64,000 nucleotides of DNA. It comes from Isoptericola chiayiensis. GTDB lineage: Bacteria; Actinomycetota; Actinomycetes; Actinomycetales; Cellulomonadaceae. Numbering within the stretch: the first letter of the stretch is position 1; every line of letters starts with the position of its first letter. A program made the translations under genes and the position numbers. The stretch lies in the NCBI RefSeq assembly GCF_013149805.1, contig NZ_JABEZT010000002.1:496001-560000 (forward strand). Reading direction: 5' to 3'. The notes beneath the pieces were generated by a model, which ran no database searches, was not told where the DNA came from, and saw only the letters and a list, made by a program, of their open reading frames with translations. Below, piece after piece: positions 45,726 through 53,261 of this stretch.

Positions 45726-46076
45726 TCAGCCGAAGGAGCCGCCGCAGGCGCAGGACTCGCCGGCGTTCGGGTTGTCGATCGTGAAGCCCTGCTTCTCGAT
45801 GGTGTCGGCGAAGTCGATCTTGGCGCCGTCGAGGTAGGGCACGCTCATGCGGTCCACGACGACCTCGACGCCGTCGTAGTCGCGCAGGGCGTCGCCGTCG
45901 AGCAGACGCTCGTCGAAGTAGAGCTGGTAGATGAGGCCGGAGCAGCCGCCGGGCTGGACGGCGACGCGCAGGCGCAGGTCGTCGCGCCCCTCCTGCTCGA
46001 GGAGGCTGCGGACCTTGGTCGCGGCGACCTCGGAGAGCTCGACGCCGTGCGTGGCGATCTCGGTGGTGTCGGTCAT
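45726..46076 (-). CDS. erpA: Iron-sulfur cluster insertion protein (HesB/IscA/ErpA family)
   Basis: A-type carrier of 116 residues that passes Fe-S clusters to apo-proteins. The three cluster Cys are in QPGGCSGLIYQLYF and ESCACGGSFG. GGAGG lies just upstream of the ATG. In M. tuberculosis the equivalent Rv2204c lies in the same part of the respiratory cluster. Clients nearby include the Rieske subunit and the Fe-S enzyme NadA. Confidence 0.93.
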   Translation of the reverse strand: MTDTTEIATHGVELSEVAATKVRSLLEQEGRDDLRLRVAVQPGGCSGLIYQLYFDERLLDGDALRDYDGVEVVVDRMSVPYLDGAKIDFADTIEKQGFTIDNPNAGESCACGGSFG

Positions 46077-46150
46077 GCTTCCTCCAACAGGTTGGCCGGT
46101 GCGGCTGTTCCCGATCCTACGCCGGAATCCTCACCGGGCGATGACGTGGG

Positions 46151-46660
46151 TCACGTTCCCGCGTGCCACGCGGGCGCCCAGGTGCGCGCCACGCGTTCGA
46201 CGGCGACCGGGTCCCACGGGTCGCCGACCTCGTGCACGCCCGCGACCCCGGCCGCGGCGAGCTCGCGGCGGGTGACCTCGCTGCGGCCGGCGAGCACGAC
46301 GACGGGGACGACGGCGGGCGCGGCGGCGGCAGCGGCCTGGGCGACCGGGCCGTCGTGCAGCCCGGCGCCGTCCAGGACGGTCACGTGCACGACGACGAGG
46401 TCGGCCGCCTGCACCGCCGCCCCCAGCGCGGCACGCTCGGGGGTCTCGGACGGCCGGTCGACCGTGGTCAGGCCGAGCGCCTCGGTCGGGACGAAGACCG
46501 GTGCCGGATCCTGACGGGGCGACGCCGGACCGGGCGCCGGCACCGGGGCCGCCAGGACGAGCCGCCGCACCTCGCAGCGGGCGGAGCCCCGGACCCAGGC
46601 CGCGGCGACGTCGGGGGCCGCGCCGTCGGCCCCGACGGTGGTGACGAGCAGTACGTGCAC
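46151..46660 (-). CDS. Shrunken glycerate kinase-like protein, probably inactive
   Basis: Protein of 169 residues. The C-terminal part, AADLVVVHVTVLDGAGLHDG followed by VVPVVVLAGRSEVTRRELAA and GVAGVHEVG, resembles the end of glycerate kinases (ADLVxTGEGxxDxQSxxGK...VPVVxLAG), but the GEG and GK residues are gone. Normal enzymes have about 350-380 residues, so most of the middle is missing. M. tuberculosis has a glycerate kinase homologue (Rv2205c) right after its erpA, so this looks like a reduced relic in the conserved place. The GTG start at 46660 has CACGAT six bases upstream. The frame is open, so it may be expressed. Confidence 0.6.
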   Translation of the reverse strand: MHVLLVTTVGADGAAPDVAAAWVRGSARCEVRRLVLAAPVPAPGPASPRQDPAPVFVPTEALGLTTVDRPSETPERAALGAAVQAADLVVVHVTVLDGAGLHDGPVAQAAAAAAPAVVPVVVLAGRSEVTRRELAAAGVAGVHEVGDPWDPVAVERVARTWAPAWHAGT

Positions 46661-46742
46661 CCGCAGATCGTGGCACACCCGCGTGGCCCGTGGCACGCCC
46701 CCGGACGTCGGTCGGGCGCGAGGTCGTGGGAGGATGGTGGCC

Positions 46743-47948
46743 GTGACCACAGTGCTGAACGAGACCTCGAACTTCGTCGAGCCTGCCCCGTCGGCCCTGC
46801 TCCTGCTGGGCCAGGACCGCGACCTCGCCTCCGAGCGCGGCGTGGAGTGCACGGGTGCGCTGCCGTCCCCGTCCGACCCGGATCTGGTCGAGCGGGCCCG
46901 GGCCGCCCGGGAGGCGCTGGGCGACCGCGCCTTCGTGCTGGGGCACCACTACCAGCGCGACGAGGTCATCGACTTCGCGGACGTCACCGGCGACTCGTTC
47001 AAGCTCGCCCAGAGGGCGGCGGCCCGCCCGGAGGCGGAGTTCGTGCTGTTCTGCGGCGTGCACTTCATGGCCGAGTCCGCCGACATCCTGACCTCCGACG
47101 CCCAGCAGGTGGTGCTGCCGGACATGGCGGCGGGCTGCTCGATGGCGGACATGGCCGAGATCTCGCAGGTCGAGGAGGCCTGGGCGGTGCTGGAGGACGC
47201 GGGGGTCGCCGGCGACACCGTGCCGGTGACGTACATGAACTCCACGGCGGCGATCAAGGCGTTCACGGGTCGTCACGGCGGCACCGTGTGCACGTCGTCG
47301 AACGCGCAGGTGGCGCTGCGCTGGGCGTTCGACCGGGTCGGCGGCCTGGACGGCACCGGCAAGGTGCTCTTCATGCCGGACCAGCACCTCGGCCGGAACA
47401 CGGCGGTGCTGCAGCTCGGCATGAGCCTGGACGACTGCGTCGTCTTCGACCCCCGCAAGCCGGGCGGCGGCCTGACGGAGGCCGAGCTGCGCGACGCCCG
47501 CATGATCCTGTGGCGGGGCCACTGCTCGGTGCACGGCCGGTTCTCGGAGCGCAACGTCACCGACATCCGCGCGGCGGTCCCGGACGTCAACGTCCTGGTG
47601 CACCCCGAGTGCAAGCACGAGGTGGTCACGGCCGCGGACATGGTGGGGTCCACCGAGTACATCATCAAGGCGCTCGACGCCGCGGAGCCGGGTTCGTCGT
47701 GGGCGATCGGCACGGAGCTGAACCTGGTGCGTCGCGTCGCCCGCGCACACCCGGACAAGCAGGTCCACTACCTGGACTCGACCGTCTGCTTCTGCTCGAC
47801 GATGAACCGCATCGACCTGCCCCACCTGGTGTGGGCGATGGAGTCCCTCGTCGAGGGGCGCGTCGTCAACCGGATCGTCGTGGACGCCGACGACGCGCAC
47901 TGGGCCCGCGTGGCCCTCGACCAGATGCTGGCGCTGCCCGGGATCTGA
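46743..47948 (+). CDS. nadA: Quinolinate synthase
   Basis: Fe-S enzyme of 401 residues that condenses iminoaspartate and dihydroxyacetone phosphate in NAD synthesis. The substrate-binding opening is FVLGHHYQRDEVIDFADVTG. Cluster Cys lie in DMAAGCSMADMAE, VHPECKHEVV and VCFCSTMNRIDL. FMPDQHLGRNTA is another family motif. It is the long actinobacterial form. The GTG start at 46743 has GGGAGG nine bases upstream; the ATG at 46734 is too close to that site. nadB and nadC are not adjacent. Confidence 0.94.
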   Translation: MTTVLNETSNFVEPAPSALLLLGQDRDLASERGVECTGALPSPSDPDLVERARAAREALGDRAFVLGHHYQRDEVIDFADVTGDSFKLAQRAAARPEAEFVLFCGVHFMAESADILTSDAQQVVLPDMAAGCSMADMAEISQVEEAWAVLEDAGVAGDTVPVTYMNSTAAIKAFTGRHGGTVCTSSNAQVALRWAFDRVGGLDGTGKVLFMPDQHLGRNTAVLQLGMSLDDCVVFDPRKPGGGLTEAELRDARMILWRGHCSVHGRFSERNVTDIRAAVPDVNVLVHPECKHEVVTAADMVGSTEYIIKALDAAEPGSSWAIGTELNLVRRVARAHPDKQVHYLDSTVCFCSTMNRIDLPHLVWAMESLVEGRVVNRIVVDADDAHWARVALDQMLALPGI

Positions 47949-47974
47949 CGGAGCCGCAGGACCGGGAGGACGGC

Positions 47975-48574
47975 GTGAGCACCGACGGCGGGCTGCACAT
48001 CGGGATCTTCGTCTTCGACGAGGCCGAGGAGCTCGACGTCGTGGGACCGTTCGAGGTCCTGGCCGCCTGGGAGCAGCACTCGGCGATCAAGCCGCACGTG
48101 AGCACGTTCTCGCACGACGGCGAGGGGGTACGTCTCGCCAAGGGCTTGCGGATGGTGCCGGCCCGTTCGGCGGACGACGTCGGTCCCCTGCACCTGCTCG
48201 TCCATCCGGGCGGGTGGGGCACCCGGGCGCTGATCGCCGACCCGGGTCACCTCGAGTGGCTGCGGATGGTCCACGCCCAGACGCCGGTGGTCGCGGCGGT
48301 GTGCACGGGGACGCTGGTCCTGGCGGCGGCCGGTCTCCTGGCCGGCCGCCCGGCGACGACCCACCGGGACCACTACGACGAGCTCGCGCGGATCGACCCG
48401 AGCGTGCTGGTCGACACCGAGGCGCGGTTCGTCGACGACGGCGACGTGGTCACGTCGGCGGGCGTCTCGGCGGGGATCGACATGGCGCTGCACCTGGTGG
48501 CCCGCCTGGAGTCCCCGGAGGTCGCGCGCCAAGTCCGCGGTGCGCTGCAGTACGACCCCGACCCGCCGGTCTGA
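47975..48574 (+). CDS. DJ-1/PfpI-family protein
   Basis: Single-domain protein of 199 residues. It opens GIFVFDEAEELDVVGPFEVL, as in isonitrile hydratase and the sensor part of GATase1-type regulators, and has the nucleophile elbow VVAAVCTGTLVLAAAGLL with Cys110. There is no AraC DNA-binding domain, so it is probably an enzyme or chaperone-like deglycase. Substrate unknown. GGGAGG lies five bases before the GTG, 26 bases after nadA, so cotranscription with nadA is likely. Confidence 0.83.
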   Translation: MSTDGGLHIGIFVFDEAEELDVVGPFEVLAAWEQHSAIKPHVSTFSHDGEGVRLAKGLRMVPARSADDVGPLHLLVHPGGWGTRALIADPGHLEWLRMVHAQTPVVAAVCTGTLVLAAAGLLAGRPATTHRDHYDELARIDPSVLVDTEARFVDDGDVVTSAGVSAGIDMALHLVARLESPEVARQVRGALQYDPDPPV

Positions 48575-48614
48575 CCGCCGTCGCCCCGAGATACCTGATA
48601 CCGCACGTCGCTGG

Positions 48615-48620
48615 TATAAC
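48615..48620 (+). promoter_or_regulatory. -10 element TATAAC before the thioesterase gene
   Basis: TATAAC is followed by nine bases and the ATG at 48630, so the transcript would have at most a few untranslated bases. Confidence 0.5.
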
Positions 48621-48629
48621 GTGCCCACC

Positions 48630-49172
48630 ATGACCCGGATGCTGCAGCTCGCCAGGGCCTCCCTGCTCCCCCGCCGCCGCAAGCCCGACCGGGGGATGCT
48701 CGACCCGTCGACCACGGTCCTGCGCGTCCACCCCGGCGACCTGGACATGTACCTCCACGTCAACAACGGGTCCTACCTGCAGATGATGGACGTGGGCCGG
48801 TCCAACTACCTGGCGGACATCGGCGGGTTCGACCGACTCAGGACGCGCGGCTGGTACCCCGTGGTCGCGGCGTCGACCATGACGTACAAGCGCTCGCTGC
48901 AGCTCTTCGACCGCGTCACCCTCACCACGCGCACCCTCGGGTGGGACGAGCGGGTCGTCTACCTCGAGCAGGTGTTCACCGCGCGCGACCGGTTCTGCGC
49001 GCGCGGCCTCGTCGCCGGGAGGTTCCTCGGCAAGGACGGCACGCGCGTCGCGCCGTCCGACGTCGTGGCCCTGCTCGGCGACGACGCCCCGGCGGCAAGC
49101 CCCGAGCTGCCCGACGACGTGGCGGCGTGGGCCCGGGCCGTGGACGTCGCCCACCGGGACGTCCGGGCCTGA
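48630..49172 (+). CDS. Hotdog-fold acyl-CoA thioesterase family protein
   Basis: Protein of 180 residues. The hotdog signature is GDLDMYLHVNNGSYLQMMDV, with LHVNN as in 4-hydroxybenzoyl-CoA-type and THEM6-like thioesterases. A basic N-terminal helix (RASLLPRRRKPDRG) precedes it. It probably hydrolyses an acyl-CoA, but the substrate is unknown. It is convergent with the peptidase gene across a terminator. Confidence 0.8.
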   Translation: MTRMLQLARASLLPRRRKPDRGMLDPSTTVLRVHPGDLDMYLHVNNGSYLQMMDVGRSNYLADIGGFDRLRTRGWYPVVAASTMTYKRSLQLFDRVTLTTRTLGWDERVVYLEQVFTARDRFCARGLVAGRFLGKDGTRVAPSDVVALLGDDAPAASPELPDDVAAWARAVDVAHRDVRA

Positions 49173-49179
49173 CCCGGGC

Positions 49180-49209
49180 TCCGCCGTCGTCCCGCGGGAC
49201 GACGGCGGA
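49180..49209. terminator. Bidirectional terminator, 30-bp perfect palindrome
   Basis: TCCGCCGTCGTCCCG and its exact reverse complement meet without a spacer, giving a 13-bp stem with a 4-base loop between the convergent thioesterase and peptidase genes. Confidence 0.8.
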
Positions 49210-49214
49210 CGCGG

Positions 49215-50606
49215 TCAGCCGCGCGCGAGCCCGCGCAGCAGCAGCGCCTCGGCCAGCACGACCTTGCGCAGCTCGCCCAGGTGCACGGACTCGTCGGCGC
49301 CGTGCGCCCGCGAGTCCGGGTCCTCCACGCCCGTGACCAGCACCGCGGCCTGCGGGTAGGCCTCCAGCAGGTCCGCGATGAACGGGATCGACCCGCCGAC
49401 GCCGATGTCCACGGGGTCGGTCCCCCACGCGGTCGCGAACGCGGCCCGTGCCGCCTGCATCGCGGCGGAGTCCGCCGGGGCCCCGAAGGCCTTGCCCTGC
49501 TCGCCCGGCGTCCACGTCACGCGGGCGCCGAACGGGGCGTGGGCCTCCAGGTGGGCCCGCAGCGCGTCCTCGGCGGAGCGCGGGTCGACCCCCGGCGGGA
49601 TGCGCACGGACAGCTTCGCCGCGGCGCTGGGCGCCAGCGTGTTGGAGGCGTGCGCGACGTCGGTGGCGTCCAGGCCGATCACGGCCACCGCCGGCTTGGT
49701 CCACAGCCGCCCGGCGATGGTCCCCTCGCCCGCGAGCCGCACGCCGTCGAGCACGCCGGCGTCGGCGCGGAAGTCCTCCTCGACGTAGTCCACCTCCGGC
49801 TCGCCCGCCCCGGTCAGCCCCGTCACGGCGACGTTGCCGACGTCGTCGTGCAGCGAGGCCAGGAGCCGTGCCATCGCGAGGTTAGCGTCGAGCACCGGCC
49901 CGCCGAACATGCCCGAGTGCACGGCGTGGTCCAGCACCTCGACGGTGACGACGCCGTCCACGAGACCGCGCAGCGACGTCGTCAGCGCGGGCACGCCCAC
50001 CTTCCAGTTCGTGGAGTCCGCCACGACGATCACGTCCGCCGCCAGCAGCTCGTGGTGGTCGGCGAGGAACTGCGCGAAGCTCGGCGACCCCGACTCCTCC
50101 TCGCCCTCGACGAACACCGTCACCCCGACCCCGGGGTCCTCCCCCAGCGCCGCCAGGGCGCGCAGAGCACCCACGTGGGCCATGACGCCGGCCTTGTCGT
50201 CGGCGGCACCGCGGCCGAACAGCCGCTCGCCGCGCTGCGTCGGCACGAAGGGGTCGGAGGTCCAGTCGGCCGGGTCGCCGGGGGGCTGCACGTCGTGGTG
50301 CGCGTAGAGCAGCACGGTCGGGGCGCCGTCGGGCGCCGGACGTCGGGCGACGACGGCGGGTGCTCCGGGGCTGGCGTCCGGCCGGGCGGAGCGCAGGACC
50401 TGCACCTCCGGCAGCCCGGCGTCGCGCAGGAGGTCGGCGACCGCCTCGGCGGACGCGGCCACGTGCGCGGGGTCGAAGGCTGAGGCGGAGACGCTGGGGA
50501 TGCGCACCAGCGCCTCGAGGTCGGTCTGCACGGCGGGGAAGAGGTCGTCGACGTGGGCGCGCAGGGCGGCGGTCAGGTCCGGGGTGTCCGGGGTGGGAGT
50601 CGTCAC
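49215..50606 (-). CDS. M20-family metallopeptidase (dipeptidase type)
   Basis: Zinc peptidase of 463 residues. Metal and catalytic motifs are LLYAHHDVQPPGDPADW, GRGAADDKAGVMAH and FVEGEEESGSPSFAQFL, and the late metal His is in RAHGADESVHLGELRK. The lid domain lies in the middle. It probably cleaves dipeptides or similar amides in the cytosol. The GTG at 50606 was chosen for its leaderless-type promoter; the open frame farther up runs into the divergent gene. Confidence 0.9.
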   Translation of the reverse strand: MTTPTPDTPDLTAALRAHVDDLFPAVQTDLEALVRIPSVSASAFDPAHVAASAEAVADLLRDAGLPEVQVLRSARPDASPGAPAVVARRPAPDGAPTVLLYAHHDVQPPGDPADWTSDPFVPTQRGERLFGRGAADDKAGVMAHVGALRALAALGEDPGVGVTVFVEGEEESGSPSFAQFLADHHELLAADVIVVADSTNWKVGVPALTTSLRGLVDGVVTVEVLDHAVHSGMFGGPVLDANLAMARLLASLHDDVGNVAVTGLTGAGEPEVDYVEEDFRADAGVLDGVRLAGEGTIAGRLWTKPAVAVIGLDATDVAHASNTLAPSAAAKLSVRIPPGVDPRSAEDALRAHLEAHAPFGARVTWTPGEQGKAFGAPADSAAMQAARAAFATAWGTDPVDIGVGGSIPFIADLLEAYPQAAVLVTGVEDPDSRAHGADESVHLGELRKVVLAEALLLRGLARG

Positions 50607-50612
50607 GGCATC

Positions 50613-50618
50613 ACGGTA
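50613..50618 (-). promoter_or_regulatory. -10 element TACCGT before the M20 peptidase
   Basis: On the minus strand TACCGT is followed by six bases and the GTG at 50606. Confidence 0.55.
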
Positions 50619-50660
50619 CCGGCCGCCTCCGCCCCGTACCGGAGCACCGCGGGACTCCAT

Positions 50661-50666
50661 TACCCT
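50661..50666 (+). promoter_or_regulatory. -10 element TACCCT before the DUF3043 gene
   Basis: TACCCT is followed by six bases and the GTG at 50673. Together with 50613-50618 it makes a compact divergent promoter pair. Confidence 0.55.
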
Positions 50667-50672
50667 GGTGTG

Positions 50673-51323
50673 GTGTTCTCCCGCAAGCGTGACCTCGCCG
50701 AGACGCCCGCCGCCGGTGCGTCCGACACGACCGACCCCGTGACCGCCGACTCGCCGACCGAGGCGGCTCGCCTCGAGGGCAAGGGCCGGCCCACGCCGAA
50801 GCGCAGCGAGTCCGAGGCGCGCAACAAGCGCCCGCTCGTGCCGGACGACCGCAAGGCCGCCCGCAAGGCGTCCAAGGAGAAGATGCGCGAGGCGCGCAAC
50901 GTCGAGTACCGCGCGATGCAGAACAACGACGAGCGGCACATGCCCGTGCGCGACCGCGGCCCGGTGCGCCGCTACGTGCGCGAGTACGTGGACGCCCGGT
51001 GGAACCTCGGCGAGTTCTTCCTGCCGATCGCGTTCGTCTTCATCTTCCTGAACATCCTCGTGATGCAGCAGCAGGCGCTGGCGATGCTGGTGCTGCTCAT
51101 GCTCTACGCGGTCGTCTTCATCACGCTGCTGGACGCCGTGGTCATGTGGCAGCGCCTCAAGCGGCGCCTGCGGGACAAGTTCGGCACCCTGGGCGACGAC
51201 GGGAAGAAGACGTTCGACGTGCCCCGCGGCACCATGATGTACGCCGTCATGCGCGCCTTCCAGATCCGTCGCTCGCGGCTGCCCAAGCCGATCCACAAGA
51301 AGCACGGCGTCTGGCCCGAGTGA
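50673..51323 (+). CDS. DUF3043-family membrane protein
   Basis: Protein of 216 residues. The charged N-terminal half has the family run KGRPTPKRSESEARNKRPLV and KAARKASKEKMREARNVEYR. Then RYVREYVDARWNLGEFFLPI leads to two membrane helices (IAFVFIFLNILVM and LAMLVLLMLYAVVFITLLDA) and a basic tail. The family is actinobacterial and of unknown function. The neighbouring GTG at 50670 is also in frame. Confidence 0.88.
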   Translation: MFSRKRDLAETPAAGASDTTDPVTADSPTEAARLEGKGRPTPKRSESEARNKRPLVPDDRKAARKASKEKMREARNVEYRAMQNNDERHMPVRDRGPVRRYVREYVDARWNLGEFFLPIAFVFIFLNILVMQQQALAMLVLLMLYAVVFITLLDAVVMWQRLKRRLRDKFGTLGDDGKKTFDVPRGTMMYAVMRAFQIRRSRLPKPIHKKHGVWPE

Positions 51324-51330
51324 CGCCGCG

Positions 51331-51336
51331 TAGGGT
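51331..51336 (+). promoter_or_regulatory. -10 element TAGGGT before the aldo/keto reductase
   Basis: TAGGGT is followed by GACGGC and the ATG at 51343. Confidence 0.55.
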
Positions 51337-51342
51337 GACGGC

Positions 51343-52356
51343 ATGGTCAACTACCGTTACCTCGGCAACAGTGGTCTCAAGATCTCGGAGATCACCTACG
51401 GCAACTGGCTCACCCACGGGTCCCAGGTCGAGAACGACGTCGCCACGCAGTGCGTGCGCGCCGCGCTCGACGCCGGCATCACCACCTTCGACACGGCGGA
51501 CGTCTACGCCAACACCAAGGCGGAGCAGGTCCTCGGCGACGCCCTGAAGGGCGAGCGCCGCGAGTCCCTCGAGATCTTCACCAAGGTCTACTGGCCGACG
51601 GGCCCCGGCGGCCCCAACGACACGGGCCTGTCGCGCAAGCACGTCATGGAGTCGATCAACGGCTCCCTGCAGCGGCTGGGCACCGACTACGTCGACCTGT
51701 ACCAGGCGCACCGCTACGACACGGAGACGCCGCTCGAGGAGACGATGCAGGCGTTCGCCGATATCGTGCGCCAGGGCAAGGCCCTCTACATCGGCGTCTC
51801 GGAGTGGACGGCGGACCAGATCCGCGCCGGTGCCGCGATGGCCAAGGACCTCGGCTTCCAGCTCATCTCCTCCCAGCCGCAGTACTCGATGCTGTGGCGC
51901 GTCATCGAGGACGAGGTGGTCCCCGCCTCGAAGGAGGCCGGGCTGTCCCAGATCGTCTGGTCCCCCATGGCCCAGGGCGTGCTGTCCGGCAAGTACGTGC
52001 CCGGCAAGGACCTGCCGGCCGGGTCGCGGGCCACGGACTCCAAGGGCGGCGCCCGCATGATCGAGCGGTTCATGCGCGACGACGTCCTCGAGCGGGTGCA
52101 GGGGCTCAAGCCGGTCGCCGACGAGCTGGACCTGTCGATGGCCCAGCTCGCCGTCGCGTGGGTGCTGCAGAACGACAACGTCGCGGCCGCCCTCGTGGGC
52201 GCCTCGCGGCCCGAGCAGGTGGCCGAGAACGTCAAGGCCTCCGGCGTGACGATCCCCGCCGAGCTCATGGCGCGCATCGACGACGTCCTCGGCGACGTCG
52301 TCGAGCGGGACCCGGCGAAGACCGCCGAGGGCGCCCCGCAGACGCGCGTCGTCTGA
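51343..52356 (+). CDS. Aldo/keto reductase (potassium-channel beta-subunit-like)
   Basis: NADPH-dependent reductase of 337 residues. The catalytic four are Asp and Tyr in TTFDTADVYANTKAEQVLG, Lys in FTKVYWP and His in YQAHRYDTETPLEE. The cofactor end is ALVGASRPEQVAEN. The opening YRYLGNSGLKISEITYGNW and overall pattern fit the AKR group related to channel beta subunits. Natural substrate unknown. It ends 11 bases from the convergent yczE-like gene with no clear terminator. Confidence 0.9.
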   Translation: MVNYRYLGNSGLKISEITYGNWLTHGSQVENDVATQCVRAALDAGITTFDTADVYANTKAEQVLGDALKGERRESLEIFTKVYWPTGPGGPNDTGLSRKHVMESINGSLQRLGTDYVDLYQAHRYDTETPLEETMQAFADIVRQGKALYIGVSEWTADQIRAGAAMAKDLGFQLISSQPQYSMLWRVIEDEVVPASKEAGLSQIVWSPMAQGVLSGKYVPGKDLPAGSRATDSKGGARMIERFMRDDVLERVQGLKPVADELDLSMAQLAVAWVLQNDNVAAALVGASRPEQVAENVKASGVTIPAELMARIDDVLGDVVERDPAKTAEGAPQTRVV

Positions 52357-52367
52357 CCCGGCGGCAG

Positions 52368-53189
52368 CTACAGGGTCCGGTCCTGGTCGCCGAACGCCTC
52401 CAGGGCGCGGGCGATCTGCCGAGCCCGCCGACGCCGTGCCTCCTGGACCTGCTCACGGGACGGAGGCACGGCGTCGTGCGTCCCGGTGCGATCGACGGCC
52501 GGGCGTCGCGGGCGTCGCGGGCGTCGCGGGCGTCGTGCCGGTGCCGCGACGAGCCCGGTCGGCACGAGCCACCGCTGCCGGGCCACTGTCTGGACGACGA
52601 CGCCGACCAGGAGGGCGTAGGCGACGGTGGCCCATCCCACGGTGCCGCCCAGCAGCCACCCGAGGAGCACGACGCTCCCCTCGATGCCGGTCTTGACGAG
52701 CCGCACCGAGGCGCCGGAGCGCTCGACGATCCCGGTCAGGAGCCCGTCGCGGGGGCCGGGTCCGAGCCGGACCCCCACATAGGCGGCGGTGGCCGCGCCG
52801 TTCAGCGCGATGCCGCCAGCGGCCAGCAGGACCGCCGCACCGGTGCCGGGGTCGGGGACCAGCGCGCGGACGGCCACCAGGCTGGGGCCGACGCAGACGG
52901 AGATGATCACGACGTTCGCGACGGTGCCGACGCCGGGCCGCTGCCGCAGCGGGACCCAGGCGGCCAGCACGACGACGGAGGTCAGCGCGACGACAACGCC
53001 GAACGACCAGCCGGTGGTGCGGACGATCCCCTGGTGCATGACGTCCCACGGCATGGCGCCCTGACCGGCGTGCAGCAGCATCGCCATCGACCAGGCGTAG
53101 GCGGCCAGCCCGAGCACGAGCTGGGCGGCCCGGCGGGCCGGGCGCATCGGTGGGCGGGTCGTGGGCCGGGTGACGGCGATGGTGCTCAT
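52368..53189 (-). CDS. YczE-like integral membrane protein
   Basis: Membrane protein of 273 residues with five or six helices. The motifs GAMPWDVMHQGIVRTTG and LGPGPRDGLLTGIVERSG match the YczE/YitT-like group. The cytosolic tail (from about 215) holds [12 protein letters not shown], encoded by four tandem copies of a 9-bp unit (GGGCGTCGC). GAAGG lies eight bases before the ATG. It is divergent from a MocR regulator, as yczE is associated with the MocR gene ycxD in Bacillus, which suggests the regulator controls it. Confidence 0.8.
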   Translation of the reverse strand: MSTIAVTRPTTRPPMRPARRAAQLVLGLAAYAWSMAMLLHAGQGAMPWDVMHQGIVRTTGWSFGVVVALTSVVVLAAWVPLRQRPGVGTVANVVIISVCVGPSLVAVRALVPDPGTGAAVLLAAGGIALNGAATAAYVGVRLGPGPRDGLLTGIVERSGASVRLVKTGIEGSVVLLGWLLGGTVGWATVAYALLVGVVVQTVARQRWLVPTGLVAAPARRPRRPRRPRRPAVDRTGTHDAVPPSREQVQEARRRRARQIARALEAFGDQDRTL

Positions 53190-53208
53190 GACAGCCACCT
53201 TCGGCGCC

Positions 53209-53233
53209 ATTGGACTCACAATCCATAGCCAAT
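53209..53233. promoter_or_regulatory. Candidate MocR operator in the yczE/mocR divergent region
   Basis: ATTGG at 53209-53213 and CCAAT at 53229-53233 form an inverted repeat about two helical turns apart, with a further ATTG-type half site (CAATCC) between. The 72-base gap is distinctly AT-richer than its surroundings. Confidence 0.4.
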
Positions 53234-53249
53234 CGACTACCGGTGGCCC

Positions 53250-53255
53250 TAGAGT
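53250..53255 (+). promoter_or_regulatory. -10 element TAGAGT before the MocR gene
   Basis: TAGAGT is followed by GGGCCC and the GTG at 53262. Confidence 0.55.
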
Positions 53256-53261
53256 GGGCCC

